A stretch of 27,468 bases of DNA, from NCBI GenBank assembly GCA_002498605.1, contig DAHY01000019.1, forward strand, positions 1 to 27,468, read 5' to 3'. This document shows positions 1-6,390 of this stretch, in pieces; within the stretch, counting starts at the first letter, position 1; every line of letters begins with the position of its first letter. The stretch comes from Methanomassiliicoccaceae archaeon UBA404. GTDB taxonomy: Archaea; Thermoplasmatota; Thermoplasmata; Methanomassiliicoccales; Methanomethylophilaceae. The notes beneath the pieces were generated by a model. The model was given only the letters and a program-made list of their open reading frames with translations, did not search any database and was not told the DNA's origin. A program made the translations under genes and the position numbers.

Positions 1-11
1 AAATGTAAATA

Positions 12-19
12 ATATAAAG
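12..19 (+). promoter_or_regulatory. TATA-like box for the PH-like membrane protein gene
   Basis: The sequence ATATAAAG is centred about 26 nt before the ATG at 41. No Shine-Dalgarno sequence lies between them, so transcription probably starts at or next to the start codon and the mRNA is leaderless. Position and sequence are seen; function is inferred. Confidence 0.5.
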
Positions 20-40
20 GTACGTAACGTTCTTCTTATT

Positions 41-466
41 ATGACAGATACAGTGTACAAAAGCCGAATCGGCGGTTTATTCTGGCTGATTCCATTGCTG
101 ATGATCCTTACGGTAACGGCATGGATTCTGGTTCGTCCGGGATGGATCGCAACGATAGTGTGCATACTTTTCCTGGCGGTGCTTGTGTACATAACGGTTG
201 CTTCTGTCACAGTATACGGAAAAACCAGCTATACCGTAACCGAAGATTCCGTCAGAATAGATTCCCCGGACGGCATACTGAATATTCTGTTCTCCAAAAT
301 AACTTCCGTGGATACCGAAAGAGACAATGACGCCCTCTATTACGGAATGTCCCGGGATGTTGTCAGAATAAATTTCGGCAGCTCATCCTCCGTGGTCATA
401 TCGCCGAAGCAGAAGTATGAGTTCATGACTGAACTCAGAGTTGCCGGTTTGAACGTCGAAGAATGA
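41..466 (+). CDS. Small membrane protein with bacterial PH-like (bPH_6/DUF1200-like) domain
   Basis: This 141-residue protein has two predicted membrane helices near the N-terminus (about residues 12-31 and 34-55), separated by a short turn containing Arg-Pro-Gly. A soluble beta-rich domain follows at about residues 60-138. The pattern YTVTEDSVRI, then a segment on interface residues (FSKITSVDTERD), then VVISPKQKYEFMTELR resembles the bPH_6/DUF1200 group of PH-like membrane proteins. These are widespread and of unknown biochemical role. The gene has its own TATA-like box and appears leaderless. It converges on the ACT-domain gene, with one base between the two stop codons. The family match is from memory of the pattern and is moderate. 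No function is proposed beyond a membrane-anchored PH-like fold. Confidence 0.75.
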   Translation: MTDTVYKSRIGGLFWLIPLLMILTVTAWILVRPGWIATIVCILFLAVLVYITVASVTVYGKTSYTVTEDSVRIDSPDGILNILFSKITSVDTERDNDALYYGMSRDVVRINFGSSSSVVISPKQKYEFMTELRVAGLNVEE

Positions 467-467
467 T

Positions 468-1154
468 TCAGTCTTCGTTGAACGTTTCTTCCGCGGACTG
501 TATGGATTTTGTCAGTACGGAGTAAGCGTTGATCATGTCCTCTTCGCCGACAATAAAAATCGTATCCGTGTAACAGCTTACGGTTTCTTCTATATTGATT
601 CCGGCATCCGAGAGATTTGTTATCAGATACGCTATAACGCCTGTGGTATCAACAATCTTTTCCGGAGATTTTACTACAATCTCAACAAGATTTTCCCTTA
701 CTTTGATTATGTTGAAACGGCCGACGGTATCCATGATTCTGTCTTTCAGCATTTTGTCGGCGATTATCGTGACCGCGGAAGCGGACTGAACAACCTGCAT
801 GATTGATTTCTCGTTCCACAGATCTTTGAAAAGATTATCCATTTTATGAAGAACCGACCAGTCGTTCTTTGCGGTAACGATACAGGTTTTGGTGCGCATC
901 TCCAATCTGCTGTCTTTAAGAACACTGAGAATTTCCATCTCGTGGTTTGAGGATTTGCCCAGTTTCGAAGCATATCTGCGGCAGGCAATCATGACGGCTT
1001 CCTCGTTGTCAACATCGATATCCTTCATGATTTTGCGTGCCAATGCGGAATAATTGACCAATCCTTTGGCGACACAATCCTTAATGCTGGGATGAGTGTC
1101 AATATATACCCGGGTTTTCTCCGCAAGACTTTCTTTCGATAAACACTTCGACAT
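468..1154 (-). CDS. ACT-domain protein, probable archaeal regulator
   Basis: The 228-residue protein has an N-terminal helical segment (about residues 1-70) that could be a DNA-binding or dimerisation module. Two ACT-like regions follow, at about 85-150 and 155-222. The second is the clearer one, with DTTGVIAYLITNLSDAGINIEETVSCYTD, the usual ACT arrangement of a strand, a helix and a ligand-facing glycine-asparagine turn. ACT domains commonly bind amino acids and control enzymes or transcription. No catalytic domain is attached here, so a stand-alone sensor or regulator is likely. The ligand cannot be read from sequence. It is transcribed away from the feo operon from its own TATA-like box and looks leaderless. 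Proximity to arg and leu operons does not by itself show that it regulates them. Confidence 0.75.
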   Translation of the reverse strand: MSKCLSKESLAEKTRVYIDTHPSIKDCVAKGLVNYSALARKIMKDIDVDNEEAVMIACRRYASKLGKSSNHEMEILSVLKDSRLEMRTKTCIVTAKNDWSVLHKMDNLFKDLWNEKSIMQVVQSASAVTIIADKMLKDRIMDTVGRFNIIKVRENLVEIVVKSPEKIVDTTGVIAYLITNLSDAGINIEETVSCYTDTIFIVGEEDMINAYSVLTKSIQSAEETFNED

Positions 1155-1176
1155 GAATCCTGTATGATTTACAAAG

Positions 1177-1184
1177 TATATTAT
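1177..1184 (-). promoter_or_regulatory. TATA-like box for the ACT-domain gene
   Basis: On the minus strand the sequence reads ATAATATA, centred about 26 nt upstream of the ATG at 1154. This spacing predicts a start site at the initiation codon, and no Shine-Dalgarno sequence is visible. Confidence 0.45.
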
Positions 1185-1261
1185 GTTATATTGTGAACAA
1201 AAAAATGGTAAAAAGTTTGGGATTAAAGTTTATGTGTGGAATTTAACACGGAGGCAATATT

Positions 1262-1320
1262 CAGGAGATTGAGTCCGTAAAGATGCGTCCCGAACGGGAC
1301 ACGAACCGTTCAATCTCCTG
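1262..1320. other. 59-nt perfect-armed hairpin between the feo operon and the ACT gene
   Basis: The arms CAGGAGATTGA (1262-1272) and TCAATCTCCTG (1310-1320) are an 11-bp perfect inverted repeat. Inside lies a second hairpin, GTCCC (1287-1291), loop GAAC, GGGAC (1296-1300). The element begins 12 nt after the stop codon of the last feo gene on the minus strand. Runs of T occur about 50-60 nt further on (near 1199-1215). It may be a 3' processing or termination element for the feo mRNA, or a small structured RNA. It is not a tRNA: it is too short and has no recognisable D, anticodon and T arms. Confidence 0.5.
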
Positions 1321-1331
1321 CCGTGCAATTT

Positions 1332-1469
1332 TTAACGGTGCTTTCCACACTTTCCACGGTTACTGCAGCCGGAACAGCCGCCTTTCCTGAAATCCTTCAC
1401 TGTGAAATAAACGGCCGCCCCCAAGAAGGCGGCGACCGCCAGTCCCACAAGTATTGTCGCCAGATTCAT
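1332..1469 (-). CDS. FeoB-associated Cys-rich membrane peptide
   Basis: This 45-residue protein starts MNLATILVGL and has one membrane helix (about residues 3-24), followed by a basic, cysteine-rich tail with three cysteines in GGCSGCSNRGKCGKHR. This is the layout of the FeoB-associated Cys-rich protein family (PF12669), small proteins found next to feoB and thought to assist ferrous iron transport in the manner of FeoC. The start is chosen because its ATG overlaps the feoB stop as ATGA, which implies translational coupling. A longer open frame extends upstream inside feoB but is not supported. It is the last gene of the feo operon and is followed by a strong hairpin. Confidence 0.8.
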   Translation of the reverse strand: MNLATILVGLAVAAFLGAAVYFTVKDFRKGGCSGCSNRGKCGKHR

Positions 1470-3589
1470 ATCGTAACCTCCGCGGATTGCTTTCGGTACT
1501 GGCCGAAAGGATCCTTGCTGATCAACACATACGCCATTGTCATCGCCACAAGCACGGATATTGCCGTCCATATTCCGAAGGTTCCGTAAATCAACAGTGT
1601 TCCGATCTGGTATATTATCAGCGATACGGAATATGCCAGAGTCGTCTGGTACAGAACCGCCGCTCCGGTGGCCTTCCAGGTTCCGAGCTCACGCCTCATT
1701 GCACCGATGGCGGCGAAACAGGGAGCGCACAGCAGGTTGAACACCAGGAAGGAGAAACCCGCTATCGGGGTCACCATGGAAGCGATGATGCTCCATATTT
1801 CCACTCCGGTTTCGGCTACGTCGGCGTATCCGAACAGCACACCGAAGGTTCCGATGACGTTTTCTTTTGCGAGCAATCCGGTTATGGTACCCACCGTAAA
1901 CTGCCATTCCGAACCCCAGCCCAGGGGTATGAATATCCAGGTCACCGCGTTGCCCAGATTGGCCAGCATCGAATCGTTGATGTCGTCCACCAACGCAAGA
2001 GACCAGTCAAAGGCCGAGAGGAACCATACTATTCCGCAGGCCAGCATGATGAATGTTCCCGCCTTTCTTACGAAAGACCAGACTCTGCTCAGGGCGGACT
2101 TTATCACTGCAACCGGGCCCGGAGTTCTGTACGGAGGCAATTCCATTATGAATTCCGAGGGCAGCCCGGTAAGTGAAGGCCACTTCTTCAGTATGATACC
2201 CGAAATCAGCACCGCAAGTATTCCTATGAAGTAGGATGCCAGTGCGATCAGAGCGGATTTGTCGAACCAGGCTCCGGCAATCAGTGCGATTATAGGCAGC
2301 TTGGCGGAACAGGGTACGAAAGTGGTGGTCATCGCGGTTATTTTTCTGTCCCTTTCGCTTTCAATGGTTCTTGACGCCATGATTCCGGGAACGCCGCATC
2401 CGGTTCCTATCAGCAGGGGGATGAAGGACTTTCCGGAAAGACCGAACTTTCTGAACACCCGGTCCATGATGAAAGCTATTCTTGCCATGTATCCGCTGTC
2501 TTCCAGGATCACAAGAAGCAGGAAAAGAACGGCCATCTGCGGCAAAAATCCGAGAACCGCGCCGACACCCGCCAACAGTCCGTCGACGACGAAGGCGACC
2601 AGCAGCGGATCCACGTTTATGCTTTCAAGATATGATTCGGTGCCCGGGATCACCATTTCGGCAAAGAATACGTCGTTTACCCAATCCGTACCCCATCCTC
2701 CGATGGTGGTAATCGATATGTAATAAACAATGAACATAATTCCCGCAAATATGGGAAGTCCCAGCCACTTGTTTGTGACTATTTTGTCTATCTTGTCCGA
2801 TATGGTGTATTCGCCCGGAGTTCTTCCGGACTTCAGTACCGATGAAACAGTTTTTCCGATGGCTTCGTATCTTTCGGAAGCCACGATTGAATCGGAATCA
2901 TCGTCTTCGGCTTTTTCGTAAGCTTCGATAAATTCAGAAACTTGGTTCCAGGAATCTCCGATTTTTTCAATAGCCAGGCTGTCTCTTTCCAAAGCTTTGA
3001 CGGCGTACCATCTCAGTCTTTCGTCCGGAACGGTACCGCGCAGAACTTCGGATATCTGACGTATGACTTTTTCGGAATTGTTCGAAAGTGCGATCGGATT
3101 GGGTTTTTCTTCGGCGGAATCTATCGCTTCGATCAGTTCGTCGATGCCGTCTCCCCTGAGAGCGGATATTCCGACGACTTTGCATCCGAGAAGGCGGGAC
3201 ATCCCCTCGATGTCAATTTCGGTGCCTTCTTTTTCGACCGCATCCATCATGTTCAGGGCTATCACCGTAGGGATGCCCATATCCAGAATCTGACTGGTAA
3301 GGTACAGGTTCCTTTCCATGTTGGTTGCGTCCACTATGTTTACAACCAAATCCGGATTGTCGTACAACAGATAATCTCTGGATACGATTTCTTCCGGGGA
3401 ATACGGAGACAGAGAATAAATTCCGGGAAGATCGACCACAATCGCGTCGATTTTCTTTATTTCCCCTTCCTTTCTGTCAATAGTTACTCCGGGCCAGTTA
3501 CCCACTTTCTGGGAACTTCCCGTCAATTGGTTAAACAGTGTGGTCTTCCCGCAGTTCGGGTTACCGGCCAAGGCGATTGTTTTTCTCAA
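1466..3589 (-). CDS. feoB: Ferrous iron transport GTPase/permease FeoB
   Basis: FeoB, 707 residues, takes up Fe(II) through the cytoplasmic membrane. The N-terminal G domain shows GNPNCGKT (residues 9-16, G1), the Thr of PGVTID (G2), DLPG (53-56, G3), NMMD (113-116, G4) and SALRGDG (G5). A helical regulatory region of about 100 residues follows. The membrane part carries two Gate-type regions, the first with GTGCGVPGIMASR and a following FVPCSAKLP segment. The length is typical for a full FeoB without fused FeoA. The start codon is TTG, supported by a GGAGG Shine-Dalgarno sequence at 3597-3601 and by the immediate start of the G domain. It is the third gene of a four-gene feo operon controlled by an iron-type operator (4186-4227). 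I consider the assignment very secure. Confidence 0.97.
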   Translation of the reverse strand: MRKTIALAGNPNCGKTTLFNQLTGSSQKVGNWPGVTIDRKEGEIKKIDAIVVDLPGIYSLSPYSPEEIVSRDYLLYDNPDLVVNIVDATNMERNLYLTSQILDMGIPTVIALNMMDAVEKEGTEIDIEGMSRLLGCKVVGISALRGDGIDELIEAIDSAEEKPNPIALSNNSEKVIRQISEVLRGTVPDERLRWYAVKALERDSLAIEKIGDSWNQVSEFIEAYEKAEDDDSDSIVASERYEAIGKTVSSVLKSGRTPGEYTISDKIDKIVTNKWLGLPIFAGIMFIVYYISITTIGGWGTDWVNDVFFAEMVIPGTESYLESINVDPLLVAFVVDGLLAGVGAVLGFLPQMAVLFLLLVILEDSGYMARIAFIMDRVFRKFGLSGKSFIPLLIGTGCGVPGIMASRTIESERDRKITAMTTTFVPCSAKLPIIALIAGAWFDKSALIALASYFIGILAVLISGIILKKWPSLTGLPSEFIMELPPYRTPGPVAVIKSALSRVWSFVRKAGTFIMLACGIVWFLSAFDWSLALVDDINDSMLANLGNAVTWIFIPLGWGSEWQFTVGTITGLLAKENVIGTFGVLFGYADVAETGVEIWSIIASMVTPIAGFSFLVFNLLCAPCFAAIGAMRRELGTWKATGAAVLYQTTLAYSVSLIIYQIGTLLIYGTFGIWTAISVLVAMTMAYVLISKDPFGQYRKQSAEVTI

Positions 3590-3645
3590 AACTTCGCCTC
3601 CGTCGATAGCTTACGCTGTTCCATCTCAATGAAATTCAAAATTGA

Positions 3646-3867
3646 TCACTCCACGTCTATAGCTTCGGCTTCGCTCTTCCTCAGACTCAGCTCATATCCT
3701 CTTACGTATACTTCCATGGGATCGCCCAAAGGAGCGACCTTTCTTACGAGTACGGTACTGCCTTTGGTTATGCCCATATCCATGATTCTTCGTCTCATGG
3801 ATCCTTCGGCGTTTATTTTCACCACCGTTACGGTTTCTCCGCTGGGTACGTCTTTGAGCGTAAGCAT
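3646..3867 (-). CDS. feoA: FeoA ferrous iron transport accessory protein
   Basis: This 73-residue protein is a standard single-domain FeoA with an SH3-like beta barrel. Visible hallmarks are LKDVPSGETVTVVKI, then RRRIMDMGITKGSTVLVRKVAPLGDPMEVYVRGYELSLRKSEAEAI. FeoA is a small cytosolic partner that modulates FeoB. The ATG at 3867 is preferred because it overlaps the upstream stop as TGATG; a GTG two codons earlier (3873) is also possible. The gene lies 56 nt upstream of feoB. It is the second of two consecutive FeoA-type proteins in this operon. Confidence 0.92.
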   Translation of the reverse strand: MLTLKDVPSGETVTVVKINAEGSMRRRIMDMGITKGSTVLVRKVAPLGDPMEVYVRGYELSLRKSEAEAIDVE

Positions 3868-4181
3868 CAACACACCCCGGGGACAACGAATATCCTCGAA
3901 GCCATGGATCTGTCCATGGCGATGCGTGTGCCTTTAACCTCGAGAAGAAGATTTCCCGACACGGTGTTCAAAACCGATACGTCGGTACCGGCCACAAGAC
4001 CGAGGTCCGAAAGGTATCTTCTCTGTTCGGTCTTTCCCGCAATACGCACGATTTTTCCGCATCCGCCGTTTCCCATGACTGCCAGGGGTATTCCTCCGGC
4101 CTTGGGAACGGTTTCCGCGAACTCAGTGCTCATCGTACAGCCGCGACAGGAGCCGCAGGGTGTCGAACATGTTTTTGTCAT
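3867..4181 (-). CDS. FeoA-domain protein with Cys-rich N-terminal extension
   Basis: This 104-residue protein has a FeoA-like domain (about residues 30-100) with GNGGCGKIVRIAGKTEQRRYLSDLGLVAGTDVSVLN. Before it lies an extension with four cysteines in C5-x3-C9-x2-C12-x2-C15, a spacing suited to metal or Fe-S binding, plus Cys41 in the first strand region. FeoA domains act with FeoB and also occur at the C-terminus of DtxR-type regulators. The extension is likely translated because the TATA-like box at 4203-4210 places the start site at the ATG at 4181, and there is no Shine-Dalgarno sequence before the internal Met17. First gene of the feo operon. Metal binding by the cysteines is inferred. 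Confidence 0.85.
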   Translation of the reverse strand: MTKTCSTPCGSCRGCTMSTEFAETVPKAGGIPLAVMGNGGCGKIVRIAGKTEQRRYLSDLGLVAGTDVSVLNTVSGNLLLEVKGTRIAMDRSMASRIFVVPGVC

Positions 4182-4185
4182 AATG

Positions 4186-4199
4186 TTAGGAATACCTAA
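4186..4199. promoter_or_regulatory. DtxR/IdeR-like operator, downstream copy
   Basis: TTAGGAATACCTAA is a perfect inverted repeat with 5-bp arms and a 4-nt spacer. It matches the TTAGG...CCTAA half-sites of DtxR, IdeR and MDR1-type metal regulators. It lies between the feo TATA box and the predicted start site, where a bound repressor would block initiation. Confidence 0.75.
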
Positions 4200-4202
4200 T
4201 TA

Positions 4203-4210
4203 GTATATAA
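4203..4210 (-). promoter_or_regulatory. feo operon TATA box
   Basis: The minus strand reads TTATATAC. Its centre is about 26 nt upstream of the ATG at 4181, so the feo mRNA is predicted to be leaderless. The box sits between two palindromic operator-like sites. Confidence 0.7.
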
Positions 4211-4211
4211 G

Positions 4212-4227
4212 TTTAGGCTCTCCTAAA
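4212..4227. promoter_or_regulatory. DtxR/IdeR-like operator, upstream copy
   Basis: TTTAGGCTCTCCTAAA is a perfect inverted repeat with 6-bp arms and a 4-nt spacer, the same half-site as the copy at 4186-4199. It covers the position of the BRE element upstream of the feo TATA box. Confidence 0.75.
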
Positions 4228-4245
4228 GATTTGGCGAAGATGAAA

Positions 4246-4281
4246 ACGTTTCTTTTTTCTCTATCTATGCGGGAGAAACGT
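4246..4281. repeat. Inverted repeat of unknown role
   Basis: ACGTTTCT (4246-4253) and AGAAACGT (4274-4281) form an 8-bp perfect inverted repeat with a 20-nt loop. It lies between the feo promoter and the argD terminator. No gene in the 4228-4391 gap is apparent. Confidence 0.35.
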
Positions 4282-4312
4282 CTGTTTGTACCGGACTGTG
4301 CATTATCATTTT

Positions 4313-4366
4313 GAAATAAATAAAAAATATTTTTGAATCAAAAGAAGCAGAACGCTCCTTTTGATT
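4313..4366 (-). terminator. Hairpin plus T-rich tract after argD
   Basis: CTTTTGATT and AATCAAAAG (arms 4358-4366 and 4336-4344) form a 9-bp perfect stem 26 nt after the argD stop. On the minus strand the stem is followed by a T-rich stretch down to about 4313. Archaeal termination depends mainly on oligo-T, so the T-rich stretch is the more meaningful part. Confidence 0.6.
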
Positions 4367-4391
4367 GTAAAAATGTTTGAAAATACTGAAT

Positions 4392-5567
4392 TCAGCCTAT
4401 GAATTCCGTGAACAGAGAAAAGAACCTGTCCTTTTCTTCCTCGCCGACTATCAACGGCGGTATCAAACGCACAACGTTTCCGTGACACACGTTCACAAGA
4501 ACGTTGTTGTCGAAACAGTGCTTCTGAACCGCAACCGCGGTTTCGGGAGATTCCATTTCGATACCGATTATCAGGCCGTATCCGCGGACCTGCGATATCT
4601 TCGGCGAATCTATGGATTTCAGTTCCTTGATCCAACGGGATCCTATGTCGGCTACTTTATCGACGATATTGTCCCGTTTCATGATGTCTATGACGGCGGA
4701 ACCCGAGGTGCATACCAACGGATTTCCTCCGAAGGTAGTTCCGTGGGAACCCGGCGTCATCACTTTGGAAATTTCATCCGTGGATACCAATGCTCCTATG
4801 GGCACGCCGCCGCCCAAAGCCTTGGCCAGAGTCATCATGTCCGGAATCACGTCAAAATTGTTGATGCCGAACCATTTTCCGGTTCTTCCCATTCCGGTCT
4901 GCACTTCGTCGACAACCATCATCGTTCCGTTGTCGGTGCATATGTCGCGGACCGCGCGGAAGAATTCTTTCGGAGCCGTCACTACGCCGCCTTCACCCTG
5001 TATCGGCTCCACCAACAATGCGGCGGTGTCTTTGTCTATTATCGATTTGACGGATTCGGCGTCTCCGTATTTGTAATATTCAAAAGCGTTACTGATCAAA
5101 GGCTCAAAAGAATTCTGATATTTTGTCTGGCCGGTCGCTCCCAACGAAGCCGCGGTGCGTCCGTGGAAACCGTTCCATGCGGAAATGATCTTTTTCCTTC
5201 CGGTGTAACGGACCGCCAGTTTCATTGCCCCTTCGTTGGCTTCGGCTCCGCTGTTCACGAACAGTGTGCGGTTCAGCCCCTCGGGGGATATTGAAGCTAT
5301 CCTTTCCGCCAGTTCCGCCTGTTCTTTGACATGATATAAATTGGAAGTGTGAACCAAACGTTCGACCTGTCCGGTAACCGCTTTTACCCAATCGGGATGC
5401 GCATATCCCAATGCGTTTACGGCTATTCCGGCCACCAAATCCAAATATTCTTTTCCTTCGGTGTCGTAAAGATAACATCCTTTGCCGTGTGTGAACGCTA
5501 TGTTCTGGCGTCCGTAATTCTGAAACAGATATTTTTCTCCTGTTTTCTTTATCTCTTCTATGTTCAT
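4392..5567 (-). CDS. argD: Acetylornithine aminotransferase ArgD
   Basis: This PLP enzyme of 391 residues converts N-acetylglutamate semialdehyde to N-acetylornithine in arginine synthesis. It is a class III aminotransferase with NSGAEANEGAMKLAV (residues 105-119, phosphate binding), the VVDEVQTG segment with Asp220 for the pyridine nitrogen, and Lys249 in MTLAKALGGGVPIGA as the Schiff-base lysine. Length is typical. The ATG start has a GGAG Shine-Dalgarno sequence and lies 5 nt after the argB stop. It is the last gene of argC-argJ-argB-argD. A role also in lysine synthesis is possible for some archaeal ArgD enzymes but is not indicated by the context here. Confidence 0.95.
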   Translation of the reverse strand: MNIEEIKKTGEKYLFQNYGRQNIAFTHGKGCYLYDTEGKEYLDLVAGIAVNALGYAHPDWVKAVTGQVERLVHTSNLYHVKEQAELAERIASISPEGLNRTLFVNSGAEANEGAMKLAVRYTGRKKIISAWNGFHGRTAASLGATGQTKYQNSFEPLISNAFEYYKYGDAESVKSIIDKDTAALLVEPIQGEGGVVTAPKEFFRAVRDICTDNGTMMVVDEVQTGMGRTGKWFGINNFDVIPDMMTLAKALGGGVPIGALVSTDEISKVMTPGSHGTTFGGNPLVCTSGSAVIDIMKRDNIVDKVADIGSRWIKELKSIDSPKISQVRGYGLIIGIEMESPETAVAVQKHCFDNNVLVNVCHGNVVRLIPPLIVGEEEKDRFFSLFTEFIG

Positions 5568-5572
5568 CGTCT

Positions 5573-6379
5573 TTACTCCGTAATGACTGTGCCTTTTCCG
5601 TTTCCGTCGGTTATGTCAATCAATATTTTATTCGAATCTTTTCCGTTTACCATTCTGACCGCGCGTGCGCCCGCCCGCACCGCATTTACGCAGGCCTCGA
5701 CTTTCGGAATCATTCCGCCGGAAATCGTACCGTCTTCTATCAAAGAATGAACTTCGTTCACGGTGAGACGGGGGTAAACGGATGAGGGATCGCTCACATC
5801 CTTCAGAACTCCGGGAACATCGGTGACTGCTATCATTTCATCGCATTTCATTGCCGCGGCTATGCCCGCCGCCATGGTGTCCGCGTTAACGTTCAAACGT
5901 TCTTTGCCGTCGGAACCTATCGGATATATGACCGGGACTTTCCCTTGGTCGAGCAATTTTTTCAATGTTTTTGTGTCGACGGATTCGACCTCGCCGACCA
6001 GTCCCAGATCCGCAAGTCTTTCCTTGTTGTTTTCGATAATTTTCACAGGCTGTACCTTTCTGCAAACGGTGCAGGAGTAAGCGGCCATTCCCTGATTGGT
6101 TACGTTCAACGAGTCAAGAACATCGGTTACGCGCTTATTGATGTCGCCGAGAACCTTCGCGGCCACTTCCAATCCCGCCGAATCCGTTACCCGCACTCCG
6201 TTTATCTTTTCGGGTTTCAAACCGGCTTTTTCCATTTCGGCCGAAATGGCGGGGCCGCCGCCGTGAACAAGGATGACGTCCGAACCGGATTCTTTCATCT
6301 GGCGGACTTCATCGCATATTTTGCGGAGATCTCTTTCGTCGTCTATGGCGTTGCCTCCGAATTTTATCAAATACAGCAT
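5573..6379 (-). CDS. argB: Acetylglutamate kinase ArgB
   Basis: ArgB, 268 residues, phosphorylates N-acetylglutamate with ATP. The amino acid kinase fold is evident: IKFGGNAI at the N-terminus, the glycine-rich VHGGGPAISAEMEKAG loop, INGVRVTDSAGLEV, VIYPIGSDGKERLNVNADTMAAGIAAAM, and GGMIPKVEACVNAVRAGARAVRMVNG near the end. The start at 6379 is chosen because the kinase fold begins at once and GAGGTC lies just upstream; a frame extending to 6448 would run into argJ. The gap to argJ is 11 nt. The N-terminal helix that mediates arginine feedback in hexameric ArgB enzymes seems to be absent, so control may lie elsewhere. That last point is an inference. Confidence 0.95.
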   Translation of the reverse strand: MLYLIKFGGNAIDDERDLRKICDEVRQMKESGSDVILVHGGGPAISAEMEKAGLKPEKINGVRVTDSAGLEVAAKVLGDINKRVTDVLDSLNVTNQGMAAYSCTVCRKVQPVKIIENNKERLADLGLVGEVESVDTKTLKKLLDQGKVPVIYPIGSDGKERLNVNADTMAAGIAAAMKCDEMIAVTDVPGVLKDVSDPSSVYPRLTVNEVHSLIEDGTISGGMIPKVEACVNAVRAGARAVRMVNGKDSNKILIDITDGNGKGTVITE

Positions 6380-6390
6380 GTATTCTGACC

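Noticed and set aside
1262..1320. tRNA or tRNA-like gene
   Set aside because: Only 59 nt, with an 11-bp outer stem and one inner hairpin; no recognisable D, anticodon or T arms and no CCA-proximal pattern.
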